A DNA stretch of 64,000 nt from Euborellia annulipes. Taxonomy: Eukaryota; Arthropoda; Insecta; Dermaptera; Anisolabididae. The DNA is taken from positions 1 through 64,000 of the forward strand of contig JAKCPI010012623.1 in the NCBI GenBank assembly GCA_023213315.1. Reading direction: 5' to 3'. The notes beneath the pieces were generated by a model. It worked only from the letters and a program-made list of their open reading frames with translations. It was not told the DNA's origin and made no database searches. Position numbers and translations under genes: made by a program. The stretch's first letter is position 1, and each line of letters opens with the position of its first letter. Positions 1-11,615 of the stretch are shown here, piece after piece.

Positions 1-870
1 CCTTTCCCATCCTTTTTAATCCTTTCTCTTAACCCTTTTCCTTTTTATTACCGGATTTGTCGTACTTTCACTAATTTATAACTTTTACTTGAACCCGTGT
101 TCACACATACCTGATTTGTCATGAATTTAAAAGAATGTATATATGTTTTGATGTATATACATTCAAAATTTCTTTGTTATTGTTCATGTGCATATGCCTG
201 GGGCTGCTGTGAGCTCCCCGCCTGCCAGGTGTGTTCTGGGCCGGTTGTGGCGGGCATATGTGTATGTGCAACGGGGTAAGTAAAGGGGGGATTATATAAT
301 GTACTGGTTGGGATGAGAGTCATATCGCCAAAAATCTGTCGCTATTCCTTCCCGTTTCTTTTTCGAATCCAGTTTTGTTTGCGGGCTAGAATTCCAAACC
401 AAAAAATGGACCGTTTTTGTATTGAATTCAAAATAATTGTTTTGTTTTCATCGCTTTATAAATCTCTGAATATCATATTGGGTAATGACGCATTGCAAGC
501 CGTGGCGATGTCGGCAGCAAGACTCTCTTTTTGGATATAGTGGACCTCAAACTTTTCCATGACTTCTTCCCAGGTCATCCACCGAGGTAGGGTTTCCTTC
601 AACTTCCTTCTTTGTAAATATGTTTATGATTTGAAATGCCTTAATATTATTTATATTTTTATTTGTATCCCCATAGGTTGCCCTAATTGAAAGTTTAGCT
701 TTTTTAAAGCAATATTTTGAAATATTTCAACTCCTGTGTGATGTAACTTTTAGAACATGTAAAATGGATCTTGTTAGTTTTAGCAGTTGTTTTCTTATGA
801 ATAGTAGGTGTCTTATGAAAATCAGTTGCCAGTAGTTGTTTATGATTGTTAGAGTATAAGGAAAATAGGA
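1..870. other. unassigned AT-rich sequence
   Basis: I see no gene. A short GC-richer patch near 190-270 contains two similar words, GCATATGCC and GGGCATATG, facing each other. It is followed at 276-281 by GTAAGT, a consensus 5' splice-donor word. With no open frame or conserved protein in front of it, the donor may be chance. Confidence 0.4.
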
Positions 871-877
871 AAGTTGT

Positions 878-1090
878 TATTTGGGCTAAGGGAAGCTTTG
901 TATAGGTTCGTATTAAGATTTGTTGTATTAGGAAATTTTTGCTATTTGGGCTAAGGGAAGAATTAGTAGATGTTCTTAATAATATTTGCTGTATTGAAAT
1001 TTCTGCTATTTGGGCTAAGGGAAGAATTAGTAGACGTTGGTAATAATATTTGTTATATTTGAAATTTTTGCTATTTGGGCTAAGGGACCC
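878..1090. repeat. 65-bp tandem repeat, about 3.3 copies
   Basis: The block TATTTGGGCTAAGGG begins at 878, 943, 1007 and 1072, giving periods of 65, 64 and 65 bp. The spacer (GAATTAGTAGA, then AATATTTG) is also shared, with drift between units. The last unit ends in GGGCTAAGGGACCCT. The same GGGCTAAGGGACC words recur alone near 3038 and GGGCTAAGGGA near 3893, so the motif belongs to a larger unrecognised repeat covering roughly 0.9-3.9 kb. Confidence 0.8.
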
Positions 1091-4000
1091 TGCTGATTAC
1101 GAGTAAAATTCAATTTGTTCTAGGATTATGATTAACGTCCGGAGGAAACTTTTCAAGTAATTCGTAGTGTTGTTGCTATTTTTTGATTTATTGTTTGGTG
1201 CCCCTTGGTGAGTAGTCGCTATGGTACTTAATGTATTTGGTTGAGATATATGCTGAGAATTTGTTAGTCTATGAATCTTTCGGGAGGAAACTACAACTGA
1301 GAAAATCTCAGTGTCCGTCTCCTCTCACCTGTGGGAATATTCCAGTTTAATTATTCATCTTTTTTATGTATCGTCGCAAAATAGCTAATTGTAATTATCA
1401 CAAGTAGAGATATATTGGTTTACCTGAGTCGATTTTGGTCTATTGTAGTTGTTTCTCTTTATATTATGTGGTTGATCATGATTCGAGAATAAGTAAATCA
1501 TTTAAACTAAAATAATCATCAAAAAGAACAGAATTTAAAAAAATCTATAATTCATATATATATGTTAAATATTTGCCTTCATTTTCACTAAGTAATTTGC
1601 AATTTTTTTAAGAAAACTCATTAGTAATTAGCGTTGTAAACAATATTCACTAAATAAACTACTCTTGATAGCTCTGTTAAATAATGAAAGAAATAGAAGT
1701 ATTTTTATAATTTTGCGTATAGAATAAAGTTTATGTTTGGTCGATGTTTTGAAATGATAATCTTGTAATATAAATAAATTCACTAAAAAATTAATGTTAA
1801 GGAAAGTGGTTGAAATTAAGTTTAGATAAAAAATTAAGGTGTCCTCGAAGTAGGCTAGTTTATAATAATGAAAGAAAATAGAATTGTCTTATAATTTTGC
1901 TTATCGAATAAAATTGATGTTTTGAAAGAAATTTGTCGTACTTGGTATCGCTGTAGTATTTTCTCTGTGGAGTGATCGGTGGCCTGAACTTATGGCTTTG
2001 TGAGTCAAATTAATTAAACTTTGATTATAATATGTCGTAATGAATTTGTTTGAAATAAGTAACTTGTTTGAGAAACGCTGGAGGTGGCTATTGATATCTA
2101 ATAATTTTATATTGAGCTTTGCTTTCTAAATAGACTCGTAAGTAATATATTCTTTTGATAATTCTCGCTCCTGTGCATACCATTAACTTCACTTAAATAT
2201 AAATAATTCTTCTGATAATTCTTGCTCCTGTGTATACCATTAGCTTCATAAATAAATAAACAATTACTTTTTCTGGGACAAGCGGAGGACCACCGGAGTC
2301 AAGGAGAACTACCGACCCCCCTTGTAGCCCCACTTATAAACTCAATATATTTTTGCGGTCACTACACACCTAGAGGAGAAGATTATCTTATTCATTTTTG
2401 CGGTCACTGCACGACGAAAAGGAGGAGATTGTCTTTGTTCGAAGTTTTGGTGGGAGTTCCTATGGTTGAATGATAGGGCTTCGATGTAGGGTTGTTGGAT
2501 AGAAGATTTCTGCTTTAGGGGTTTCAGATTGAACAATAAGTTCCACTTTTAACTAAATAGATTTAATTATCACTGCTATAATCCGAATCAATGTTTGCGA
2601 AAGAGATTTGTTCTCGTGGTCGGTTGCGCGATGGAGTTGTGTTGTAGTGGTATCAATTACCGATATGCTAAATTTTTATTAATTATAAAAAAAAAACCTT
2701 TGTGGATGTAGAAAATTGTCTTGTCGTAGTAATATAATTTTTGAAGTAACTTGTAATTAAAAATAATAATAATCAGAGAAAGTAAAGGAACTGAGTCGAT
2801 TAGGGTAAATATTATGCCTCGAAGTTATGTATATCTATACAATTTAAAAAAAATATAATCTTAAGTCAAATAGCTATTAGGGCGCTAGTTCATTAATCTA
2901 ATAAAAAAAAAATATTATTTAATAAATGCATAAAATAAAAAAATTAACACTTAATTAACTGTTCATATTGTTTTTATATTAGCCGTAGTTTATCTTGGTG
3001 CGAGTTGAATTTCAGTAAGGAGTATTGGTAGTCAGCTGGGCTAAGGGACCCTCCCCATATGTTTTTCTTAATATCTAAATCCAAATAACTATTCGTAATA
3101 TCGTAATTTAGTTTGTTTTAAAAATCATTATCATAAGATGCAATCTGCTAATTTTCATTCAAGTCTAAGTATGATTAAAATTTTGTTTTTATATGAACAA
3201 ATCCATTGAGTCTTTAGAGTTTGTAAGTAGTTGGAAATATATATATAAAAAAAATAATATCTCTTGTTTTACGATTTTGCTGTTAGAGTCAACTGTAGAA
3301 ATTGTTATTAGGTAGCATTAGTGTAGTGAGATAGAGTCTTTATAGGATAGAAAGTTTTCGAATTAGTAACGTTTTTGAATAAAGTTCGCCGTTCTCAGGC
3401 AAAACGAAATAATTTTTTTGTGAAGGTATCTTTGGAGATTTGTAATATTTGGGTGTAGCTTAATAGAATTCAATTGAAATTGGTTAATGATATTTGTTTG
3501 TGTTAGCTGAGGAATCGAATAGTCGAAATGTAATTGATCTTTGTACTCTCATTAAATTCTACTAATTACTTTAGATGTTTTACTTTGTTTTGATTGCTTC
3601 GTGGAAAGAACCTGGTAGAGGGACCCAAAATGGTCGCCAACAAAATTTTTTTGTTATCCTGCTTCACAGGTGCAACTTTAACATTTTTTTAATTTAAATT
3701 GTTTTCAACCATTAGTTTTAGTTAAAACGGTGCTAATAGGAGACTGGTTTCGATATAGGGGAACCCCCCTGCTTAAGTAAAGAAATTTTTGATATATACA
3801 CCTGTATGTGCATTTTAGAAGTAGCTTATCCCTTAGTTGGCCTTGTCAGGCAGAGCCTTTGATCAGCGAGTGAGCCTCGTTCTCAAATGCTCAGGGCTAA
3901 GGGATGTGAAGGGATAAGCCCCTTTTGGGCAACTTATATTTCATTCAAGCAAATTAACTCTTTTTGTAATTAATAAGGAAAACTTTAATTGAATTCCTCA

Positions 4001-4180
4001 TTTAATAATTGCCTCATTGCTATTACGTTTTTCTTTTTCTTCTATTAGAAATTTATTATGAATGCAAATATTTTTTTTATATTTCTTTATTATTTGTTTC
4101 TTTAAATAAAATTAAATTGTATTAAAAATTGTATTTAAAAATGTATTATTCTAAATGAGTACGTGACCAAATCCACGGAA
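1091..4180. other. unassigned AT-rich block with local duplications
   Basis: No coding sequence is visible. There are degenerate local duplications: a segment of about 65 bp at 1680-1745 recurs near 1862-1925; a unit of about 58 bp containing GATAATTCTCGCTCCTGTG at 2157 recurs near 2215; TTTTTGCGGTCACT occurs at 2350 and 2396. Around 3629 the minus strand reads TTGGCGACCATTTTGGG, which resembles an LTR-retrotransposon primer-binding region, but I find no matching LTR pair. The block may be an old unclassified element. Confidence 0.4.
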
Positions 4181-4189
4181 GGAAATTCT

Positions 4190-4712
4190 CACCACACCCC
4201 CCTCCCCCTCCCGTCGTCTGGAGACCCAATCAGGAGGCAAGGGCTGGTGACGTCAGCATTCGCGGGGAGCACGCTTTCAACTGCTCGCCCGGAGATATTA
4301 TAATTGCACGACGGCTTCTCAAACCAAAAACAACTATATACTATTGCACCCCGGTTCTTCAAACTGTTCACTATCGACAATTGCTTCTTACCCGCTTGAG
4401 CTGATAACAACTATATATTGCATCGTAGCTGCTCCAACTGTTTTTTTTACTTATATATCAGCGTCTCTACTATTAACAAGAGTTGGTGCGGGCAGGCCAC
4501 CCCACCTCTCATCTCTCTCTTATCATCAAGAAAGAGAGCTCAACTACAATTATCACCAGCAAAGAAACTCCTGACTGCCTCGGGCCTTGCATCTGAGGAG
4601 TTGGCGACTGCTTCCAGGCTGGTCATCGTCGTGGTCGTCCAGCATCAGAATTTCGCAAGTACCCTTCCCCCCCTGTGTCCATCAATCGTGTGCAGTGTAG
4701 ATTAAACAAGGT
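4190..4712 (+). promoter_or_regulatory. GC-richer promoter-like island with CRE and CCAAT words
   Basis: This block stands out from the AT-rich surroundings. It carries a CCAAT word (4226-4230), a full CRE palindrome TGACGTCA (4248-4255) and TATA-like words near 4291 and 4332. A transcript-like stretch follows and ends at AAACAAGGTACCT near 4705, a possible splice donor. Within it ACAACTATATA followed by ATTGCA occurs twice (about 4329 and 4407). Open frames are short and lack recognisable domains, so a non-coding first exon is more likely than a gene body. The regulatory reading is inference. Confidence 0.4.
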
Positions 4713-5633
4713 ACCTTATTTTTATTAAGTCACATTTATGATCGATCAAATTAACTTCATTAAAACAATATTTACTCATAAAAAATCAATATCTATAGAA
4801 ATAATTTCTTGAAAATAATATTTAAAGTAATAAAACGATATATATTAAAAAAATAAACCATTAAAATAAATAGAGAAAACTCATTCCAATATCGATATGA
4901 ATTTCAGTCTTTAGTCATATCTTCTATAATAAGAGAATTCCTTAATTAATCTATACATTAGAATTGTTGTTGTGCTTATTATTCAATCTACCATAAGCCA
5001 AAGGGCAATTAATACTAGAAAATTTAGCTAATTTTGTAAATAAAAGAAAAAGAAAATTCTTAGTTTCCATTTCTCAATCAAAGTTTTCATTATCTTTAAT
5101 AATCTACCTTTCAAAGTTCTTTGTTGTATTGTGGAACATTCTTTGGCAATTATACATACATGCGTCTCAAATTTTTTTTTACTTTTCTTTCTCCTCTCAA
5201 CCAGGTCTCTCTCTAGCCCTGTTTTTTTTCCTAAATTGCATGATAGGACTAATTTGGTGTCCTTCCAGGGAATTTCGCAGCGAAGCCACTCCCACTGAGC
5301 TACCCAAAATTATACCTAAAATATCTTTACAATTAAATCTTTCAGCCAGTTGGTTTTGGACCTCAGTTCATTCAGACTGTGGTCCAGGGCCAATTGTATC
5401 GCGAAGCAGACCTAACCCTTTCGGCCCAAACACGCAAACCTAATTTTGCTCCAAAATTACACTTCTTAAGACTTAATGTCTTTAAATTTGCTTGTTTTCA
5501 TTCATTCGATTTTCTTCTAAATTTCAATTTCTGGATAACTTATTTTAATTAAACTAAATTTTTTTATTGGGGAAATTCTTACCCCACCCCCTCACTCGGC
5601 GTTCTTCACTTTCCCAACCCCCAGGAAGTAGAA
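4713..5633. other. unassigned sequence
   Basis: AT-rich DNA with short pyrimidine-rich runs. A moderately complex segment at 5255-5445 has no recognisable domain. Nothing else stands out. Confidence 0.4.
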
Positions 5634-5634
5634 A

Positions 5635-5912
5635 ATAAAACATATCTATCAGGAAATTGTTCATTAAAGCTCTTGTGGTTTGTATTATTATTATTATGGG
5701 AGTTTTTAATTATAGACCACATTTTGTATTAATAAAAAATATAAACACTGTACAACGTTTCGACTACTTATTCTGCAGCCAAAGAAACGTTGTACAGTAT
5801 TTATATTTTTAATTAATACAAAATGTGGTCTATAATTAAAAACTCCCATAATAATAATAATAATACAAACCACAAGAGCTTTAATGAACATATTCGTGAT
5901 AGATATGTTTTA
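5635..5912. mobile_element. foldback element, family T, complete
   Basis: Two inverted arms of about 125 bp (from AAAACATATCTATC to its complement near 5897-5911) flank a short centre. The arms contain the complementary words GGTCTATAATTAAAAACTCCC and its reverse. The centre, read on the minus strand from 5780 to 5754, is GGCTGCAGAATAAG followed by TAGTCGAAACGTTG. It resembles a degenerate version of the CTGANGA...GAAACGT motif of the other foldbacks here. A truncated copy lies at 6468-6590. Likely a Penelope-like or non-autonomous element. Confidence 0.75.
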
Positions 5913-6173
5913 TTATTTATTTTATAAAAAAGTAACAATTTATTTTAAAATAAGAGAAAGTAAAATCACTCATTTCAATTAAAGATACAGAATCCAAATA
6001 ATCCCAACGTTACCCGGATTCTTATTGTATATTAATTGTTGTAATCAATAAAACTGAATATCTTCGTCCATTTTAAGTAAAAAACTGTTCAAAATAATAT
6101 TTTGAATATATATGCACTACATATTATGTAGGAACATTTTAAATAATTACGCCTTCTAATATCTATGCACAGT

Positions 6174-6467
6174 TAAATTTCTCTATGCCCACGGGGCGTG
6201 GTGTAGAGGTTAGCGTGCTAACCTCATATACCAAACGTCGCGGGTTCGGACCCCAGGCAGTCCGATGATTTTATTTAAGCCATTTGGATACCAGATGGCT
6301 TAAATAAAAATGCCTGGACCCTAATATATATAAATTCATAAATAACGGTTATCGTAAATGTCTTATATGGCCTGAGCTGCCGAAAAGACAGTGTAAATGT
6401 GTGTGTGAGTGTGAGTGTGAATGAGAAAAAAGTGTGAATGTTTTTTTTTTTTTTTAAATTTCTCTAT
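6174..6467 (+). mobile_element. tRNA-derived SINE (SINE-1) with perfect 13-bp target-site duplication
   Basis: The head is tRNA-like, with an A-box-like TGGTGTAGAGGTTAGCG and a B-box-like GGGTTCGGACCCC. A hairpin of TTTAAGCCATTTGG and its complement follows, then a body ending GCCGAAAAGAC, a GTGTGAGTG-rich stretch and a T run. It is bounded by TAAATTTCTCTAT at 6174-6186 and again at 6455-6467, so the inserted unit is 6187-6454. Mobilised by reverse transcription in trans. Related copies lie at 10601, 13601, 20432 (minus), 23583 (minus), 46420 and 51165 (minus). Confidence 0.92.
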
Positions 6468-6592
6468 ATAAATACTGTACAAAGTTTCGACTACTTATTC
6501 TGCAGCCAAAGAAACGTTGTACAGTATTTATATTTTTAATTAATACAAAATGTGGTCTATAATTAAAAAAATCCCATAATAATAAAACATCT
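6468..6592. mobile_element. foldback family T, truncated copy
   Basis: Carries the family T centre (GTTTCGACTACTTATTCTGC) and most of the right arm, nearly identical to 5745-5860. Most of the left arm is missing, apparently because SINE-1 inserted just upstream. Confidence 0.75.
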
Positions 6593-7675
6593 ATATTTTA
6601 TTCCATGAATATTTATGAATGTATGATTACATTGTAAATCAATATTCTTAAAATTTATTTTTTTAATTTGTAAGTGGTTCTTATTTTTTTTATACTGGAT
6701 CATTGGGGGGGGGGGGGTTAATTTTATTAAAAATAAAAATAATCTGCTAATTTTTCTGGAAAATTATACTGTATATCTGGCAAAGGAATGTTCTCTCTAT
6801 CAATTAATAGGCCTACCCTATATATAAGTTCAATAATATCAAGAAAAGTGCTTAGTAATTTATTCATTTAGAATTTGTATGTAAATTAATTATTTATTCT
6901 TTTTTTTAACCTTCGATTTATTTTATCTTGAATTTTTATTGAATATCATAATAAAGTTTATTGGATTTTGAACCTCTGATATAATTAAAAACGAGGCTGT
7001 AAAAGAAATAAATACTTGGACATAAACATTTCTCAATTCGTTTGCTAAAATTAATGAAATCTAAAATATTCTAATCATAATTTGTAAAAATGGTGTAATG
7101 ATCCAAATTAATCTAATATGAAATGATTTGATGCTTAAGAATTATTCCTCCTTTTTTTGACATAAAATCTCTAAATTCCTAACCTGTACTCCCTTTAGTT
7201 TTGCTAACAAATTATCTGTATCATATTTTCAAATTTCTTCCCGAATGAGATGATAATTAAAATATAAGATTAAAAGAAAATAAGGGAAAATATTATAATA
7301 TAAATAAGATAATTTGAATTTCTTGTAAATGGTAAAAAAATATAAACATCTTTAAGATAAATAATAAACATACAGTAATTGGAAGATAATTTTTCCCTCT
7401 TCTCTCTGTATTGGATGAAAAAAAATCACATGATAAAATAAAATTTTATATTGATATGCAAATTAAATGATAAATTCTTTTATTATCAATTGGTTTATTG
7501 GTGTATTTAAATCAAAGAAAATCTTTGTGTATATTCTTCCGGATCCTTTAGACCTATAAATATTTTGACAAAAAAATACTGATTACAATAATAATTTAGT
7601 GTAGGCATAGCGAAAAATTTATTTACTAAAATATCTCCAAGTGATTAAATTTTTCGATATATGTCCCCCCCCTCC
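6593..7675. other. unassigned AT-rich sequence
   Basis: No gene or repeat recognised apart from a G-run at 6705-6718 and generic AT-rich tracts. Confidence 0.4.
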
Positions 7676-7739
7676 CCCTCCACTCTGTGGCTGAGAGGCT
7701 AGAGTTGTTGACAAATGTCAATAATGATAATCTTAAAGG

Positions 7740-7987
7740 CAAGGGCGGATCCAGAGGTGTTTCTGGGGGGGGGGGTAATCTGGTGTGACTGATCGCACAG
7801 CACACAATCTTTGCTTAATTTCTGTAATTTAAAGGCGCATTCTGTACTTGTTTGCCAGAATATAAATACAAATCAAATTTTTAAGTATTAATATTTAAAA
7901 TTTTACATTAAAAATAATTTTTTTTTTTCAAATCTCGGGGTGGGGGGGGGGTAATTACCCTTTTACCCCTCCCTGTATCCGCCCTTG
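7740..7987. mobile_element. hAT-type MITE
   Basis: The ends are CAAGGGCGGATCCAGAGG and, on the other strand, CAAGGGCGGATACAGGGAGG. The flanks are CTTAAAGG (7732-7739) and CTTAAGGG (7988-7995), an 8-bp target-site duplication with one mismatch, the length expected for hAT elements. It contains G-runs and a block ATCTGGTGTGACTGATCGC that also occurs as a separate small palindrome at 22124. No transposase is present, so it is non-autonomous. Confidence 0.85.
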
Positions 7988-8088
7988 CTTAAGGGTCTCG
8001 AATTCCGGGTTCGAATCCCAGGCAGTCCGATGAATATTTATTTGGATCAATTTCAGGAGAAGTAGCTGAATGTATAATGAGTAGGAAG

Positions 8089-8295
8089 GAGATTCAAGGC
8101 AGCCAAAAGCAATAAAGAAAAAATATATTTATCTTTCACTTTATTTTACACGCTTGTCGACGTTTCGGCCGGAATATTCCGACCTTTATCAGGACAAAGT
8201 GCTGTTTGTCTCGAGCCGGCCGAAACGTCGGCGTGTAAAATAAAGCTAAAGATAAATATATTTTTTCTTTATTGCTTTTGGCTGTCTTGAATCTC
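8089..8295. mobile_element. foldback element with hammerhead-like core
   Basis: Arms of about 80 bp, from GAGATTCAAGGCAGCC to its complement GGCTGTCTTGAATCTC, both include ATAAATATATTTTTTC and GTGTAAAATAAAG. The left arm, read on the minus strand (8192-8159), gives CTGATAA, a GGTCGG/CCGGCC stem, GAAAC and GTC. The core G8 is changed to A, so this copy is probably inactive. The right arm keeps only the GGCCGAAACGTC half. Confidence 0.8.
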
Positions 8296-8345
8296 TTCAC
8301 TACTCTTTATTTAGATCATTTGGATACAAAATGGTATAAATAAAT

Positions 8346-9054
8346 TTAAAAAAAGCATATTATATTAAATAAAAATTTGAAAAAAGTCGATCATAAAAGT
8401 CACTTAAAAAAAAGTCTCTGTGTGGCAAAAAAGCGCTAAAAACGTTTCTTTTTGTGAGATCTGTGGAGATATCTAAGGAAATCAGTAAAAGTCTCAAAAT
8501 TGACAAAAGTCGAAAGACTTTTTTTCCGTTCTCTACTTATTACATTATCACATGAATATGCCCCTTTTTCAAAGCATTCATTAATACTTCCAAATCACAT
8601 TTGTTTCTACCCTTTCTTTCTTCTTCCCACTTCATTTTCTTATGTTCTCTTTCTGGGGTCTTCGATACTTTTTTCTTTTTTTTTCTTTTGTGTTGTATTT
8701 ATTTAAAAATCTTCCATTTTTCTTATAAATTTCCACTTCTTTAATTTGCACCCAGTATCATTTCGGATATTTATCTTTTTTAATTACAAGAAAATGAGAT
8801 TTGGACGTTTTAATGAACGCTTTGAAAATTGAGAATATATGATGATGTATATATATTTACACATATATATCACATTGAAAAAAAAAAAAAAAAAAATAGA
8901 AATTTCTATTTTTCAATAAAAACGAATCAGGAAGAAGTGGATTGGATGCTGATAATACATAAAAATGAAATGTCGTTGCCTTTGCTTTTTTTTTCTCGCT
9001 GCTCAATCTAGATCATCATCCTCATCATCATTATGTTTTTTTGTTCAATCATTT
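8346..9054. other. unassigned sequence
   Basis: AT- and pyrimidine-rich DNA with a long A-run at 8878-8896. No gene recognised. Confidence 0.4.
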
Positions 9055-9059
9055 CTATG

Positions 9060-9290
9060 AATATTTATTGGCTTCACGTGGCGTCCAATGATGTTGATAG
9101 CAGGTTATCGTCAGGTCAAGTCGCCGCCATCTCTCTCCTCTCTTTAACTCTGACAAATAACACAAATAAAAATTGCTAAATCGACCTAACATTAGCTTCA
9201 GAAAGGAGATAACGAAACTATGATGCGCACACACGCCATTCTCTCTTTCTCCCACCCAACACGGTGTGTTGACGTCACTTTATTCTAGAG
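9060..9290. promoter_or_regulatory. regulatory-like island with E-box and CRE
   Basis: Higher-complexity segment containing CACGTG (9076-9081), CCAAT, GCCGCCATC (a YY1-like word near 9123) and a full CRE TGACGTCA at 9270-9277. There is no good open frame. Regulatory function is inferred from motif density and contrast with the flanks. Confidence 0.3.
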
Positions 9291-10085
9291 GAAAAAATTG
9301 TTGATTTATATTTAGGCAATCAGTTAATTTCTAATTTTTTTAAAATTCCCTAGATTTGTAAAATGAAATTTCCTGAGTTAGTTTCATTAAAATATCAATA
9401 TATCACCTTTCAAGCTATGAAAGTAAGCCGACCAATTGTTTATTTTTTTATGCAAAAGACAGATTTTTTAGTCAAAGGATATAATGAGTTCCATTGTATT
9501 TGGTGATAGGTATAGGAGTTACGACAAAACAATTTTATCATACAACTCTTCATTTTAATGTCTATTTAGGGGGAGTTCGCTATTATTTATAAAATTTTCA
9601 ATATATAATTTTTTAAATCATGTTTTTATTTTATGGATTCTTTTGTATAAGCCTTCACCACACAAGTTAAATTCAAACTTTTCCTTGCCTGAAAGAAGTT
9701 TCGGTCTCAACAATTTGTTGCAATTGTATATCTTGGAGAAAGATTATAACCAAAATGACAAAGAACTACTAATAAGTGCATGAAGAATATATTGAAAAAA
9801 TAATATAATATTTAAAAAAAAACCCAATTCTTATCTCGAGTAACAAATCACTATGTACATTTATAGTTAACTTGAACATGTTTCAAATATGTCGTCGGAA
9901 AAGAAGTAAAAAGAAAAGCAAAGAAATACTTTTGAAGTATTTTAGTTCAAATTTCCCCGTGGGGAATATTAGTTCATTAAAATTTTTTTGTTATTTGTTT
10001 TAGTTCTTCAATTTTATTCAAATTGAACAAAAAAATCTTTAACGCATAAATATTTGTTCCTGGCTGTAGTTTTTGGAATTATGGA
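9291..10085. other. unassigned AT-rich sequence
   Basis: No gene, repeat family or striking motif recognised. Confidence 0.4.
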
Positions 10086-10087
10086 GA

Positions 10088-10392
10088 CGAGGAGTCACTC
10101 AAAGGAATCAACTTGGGCTACTATTGATATTTATTTTTTTTGCTGTTTTTTCGAAAACAGGCCACTCACTCTCTACTAAGTATTGAATATAAATTTTTTA
10201 AATACTGATGTATTGTAATTGATTATATTTTTTACAAAATTAAACATATTAAATATATATGTGCTTGGTTTCTAATCCATTAAAAGAAAGTGTCCTGATG
10301 AAAAGAGCGATCTGCTCTCGAAATATCGTCAGCAGAAAAAATAAACAAAAGTTTTGTATTTATGTATTTGATTCCTTTGACTGACTCCAACT
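10088..10392. mobile_element. interrupted foldback with hammerhead-like motif
   Basis: GAGTCACTCAAAGGAATCAA near 10091 is the inverse of TTGATTCCTTTGACTGACTC near 10369, and inner TTTATTTTTT/GCTG words also pair. The loop between the arms is longer and unrelated. The right arm holds the motif listed at 10295. Confidence 0.65.
10295..10330 (+). ncRNA. hammerhead-ribozyme-like motif
   Basis: CTGATGA is followed by two extra A, a 5-bp stem AGAGC/GCTCT with loop GATCT, then C, GAAA, TATC and GTC. The core bases match the family. The base pair next to the core (A opposite C) and the missing ACGT palindrome suggest decay. Confidence 0.35.
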
Positions 10393-10587
10393 TAAATTCA
10401 TAAATAAAATTTTTATTTATCATTTTATTCTTCCTATTTGATTATAATCATCTTTTAATTAAATTTTTAAGTCTTTTTTTCCTTTTAATATTTTATATTT
10501 AGAAAAACTATCATAGTTTTGATAGAAACGAAGACGATTGATTAGTTCATGTTTTATTAAAAAAGTATATTGTATATTTTGTAAAGT

Positions 10588-10850
10588 AAGTGACTTAGTG
10601 CCCACGGGCTTGGTGTAGGGGTTAGCGTGCTAACCTCGTATACCGAAAGTCGCGGGTTCGGACCCCAGGCAGTCTGATGATTTTATTTAAGCCATTCGGA
10701 TACCAAATGGCTTAAATAAAAATGCCTGGACCCCAATAGATATATTTTCATAATGACGGTTAACGTTTAAAATCTTATATGGCCTAAGTTGCCGAAAAGA
10801 CTGAGTGAATGTGAATGAGAAAAAAGTGTGTGTTAAAAAAAAAGTGACTT
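10588..10850 (+). mobile_element. SINE-1 copy with target-site duplication
   Basis: Starts at CCCACGGGCTTGGTG (10601), with B-box GGGTTCGGACCCC and the TTTAAGCCATTCGG hairpin, and ends in an A-run. AAGTGACTT occurs just before (10588-10596) and just after (10842-10850), consistent with retroposition. No insertions are visible. Confidence 0.9.
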
Positions 10851-10964
10851 GTTAGTCTACTAATTGTTAGAGTGTTTAGCTTATAAAAATACAGAGAGAA
10901 TATTGCCAACCGATTCATATCTTTATTAATCTAACATTTTAAATAATAAATAAATATTGTAGGT

Positions 10965-11165
10965 ATGAGAGAAGTGAGAGAGAGATATTGGGAAAGCTGT
11001 TGGCTTTATTCGGACAATAATCCCTGAGAAATTAATTGGCGCCGAGCAACAAGAGGGACAGATTTCATTTTACGGGCTGTTTACCAAAGTGTTAGAAGAA
11101 CAAAAGGCGAATGCGTGTGTTGCCTAATCGCCAGGAACAACACCGACAAACCCCCCCCCCCTCCC
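10965..11165. promoter_or_regulatory. higher-complexity island, possible regulatory element
   Basis: Contains GGACAATAAT (SOX-like), TTAATTGGCGCC (homeodomain/E2F-like) and GGCGAATGCG words and ends in a C-run. No coding frame. The call rests on contrast with neighbouring AT-rich DNA. Confidence 0.25.
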
Positions 11166-11496
11166 CCTCATATATACTACAACACTGAATTATTATCACG
11201 AGAAAAAAATAATCCCATTCTGACAATAGAATGAATAAAAAATACAAGAGCTTTATTATGAAAGTAAAAAAAAATCAAAGTAAAAAATTGAAGAGAAAAT
11301 TATTTATATATTCTACGTTATAAATGTACTCTTTTATGTTAACAAGAGCAGATGCTCTTTTCTTTTTTGTGTTGGCGCTTAGATTTTTTAAATAAAATTA
11401 AATGATTTTTATTAAATTTCAAAGTGAAATAATTTTTAGGGTCTTTCTTGAGTGAATAAAGCCTTAAAAAAATTATATTGATATATAAAAAATATC

Positions 11497-11615
11497 TATA
11501 AAGGCCACTTACACGGTCAATAATAATGATATTACTTTATACAGAATGACATTAATAAGCATGTGATTCTGATAAAGTAATGTCATTATGATTGACCGTG
11601 TAATGGAGCCCTTAA
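11497..11615. mobile_element. short palindromic MITE
   Basis: About 118 bp, nearly one hairpin: left GGCCACTTACACGGTCAAT...TTACTTTAT pairs with right GGGCTCCATTACACGGTCAAT read in reverse. The inner words TAATGATATTACTTTAT and its complement also pair. The flanks look like TTAA/TA but are too eroded to fix the duplication. Confidence 0.75.

Larger units (their letters stand above)
7678..8345 (+). mobile_element. tRNA-derived SINE-like copy split by two insertions
   Basis: The head at 7680-7739 (GTGGCTGAGAGGCTAGAG) continues at 7988-8045 with TCTCGAATTCCGGGTTCG (a B-box) and CCCAGGCAGTCCGATGA. It resumes again near 8305 with TTTAGATCATTTGGATAC, the SINE-1 hairpin segment. The gaps hold a hAT-type MITE (7740-7987) and a foldback (8089-8295). 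Removing both gives one SINE-like sequence, so this copy predates them. Confidence 0.65.

Noticed and set aside
3600..3680. LTR retrotransposon primer-binding site
   Set aside because: TTGGCGACCATTTTGGG on the minus strand is suggestive, but no LTR pair, polypurine tract or pol remnants were found.
6188..6260. Functional tRNA gene
   Set aside because: A- and B-boxes belong to SINE-1: the downstream body, tail and target duplication are shared with other copies.
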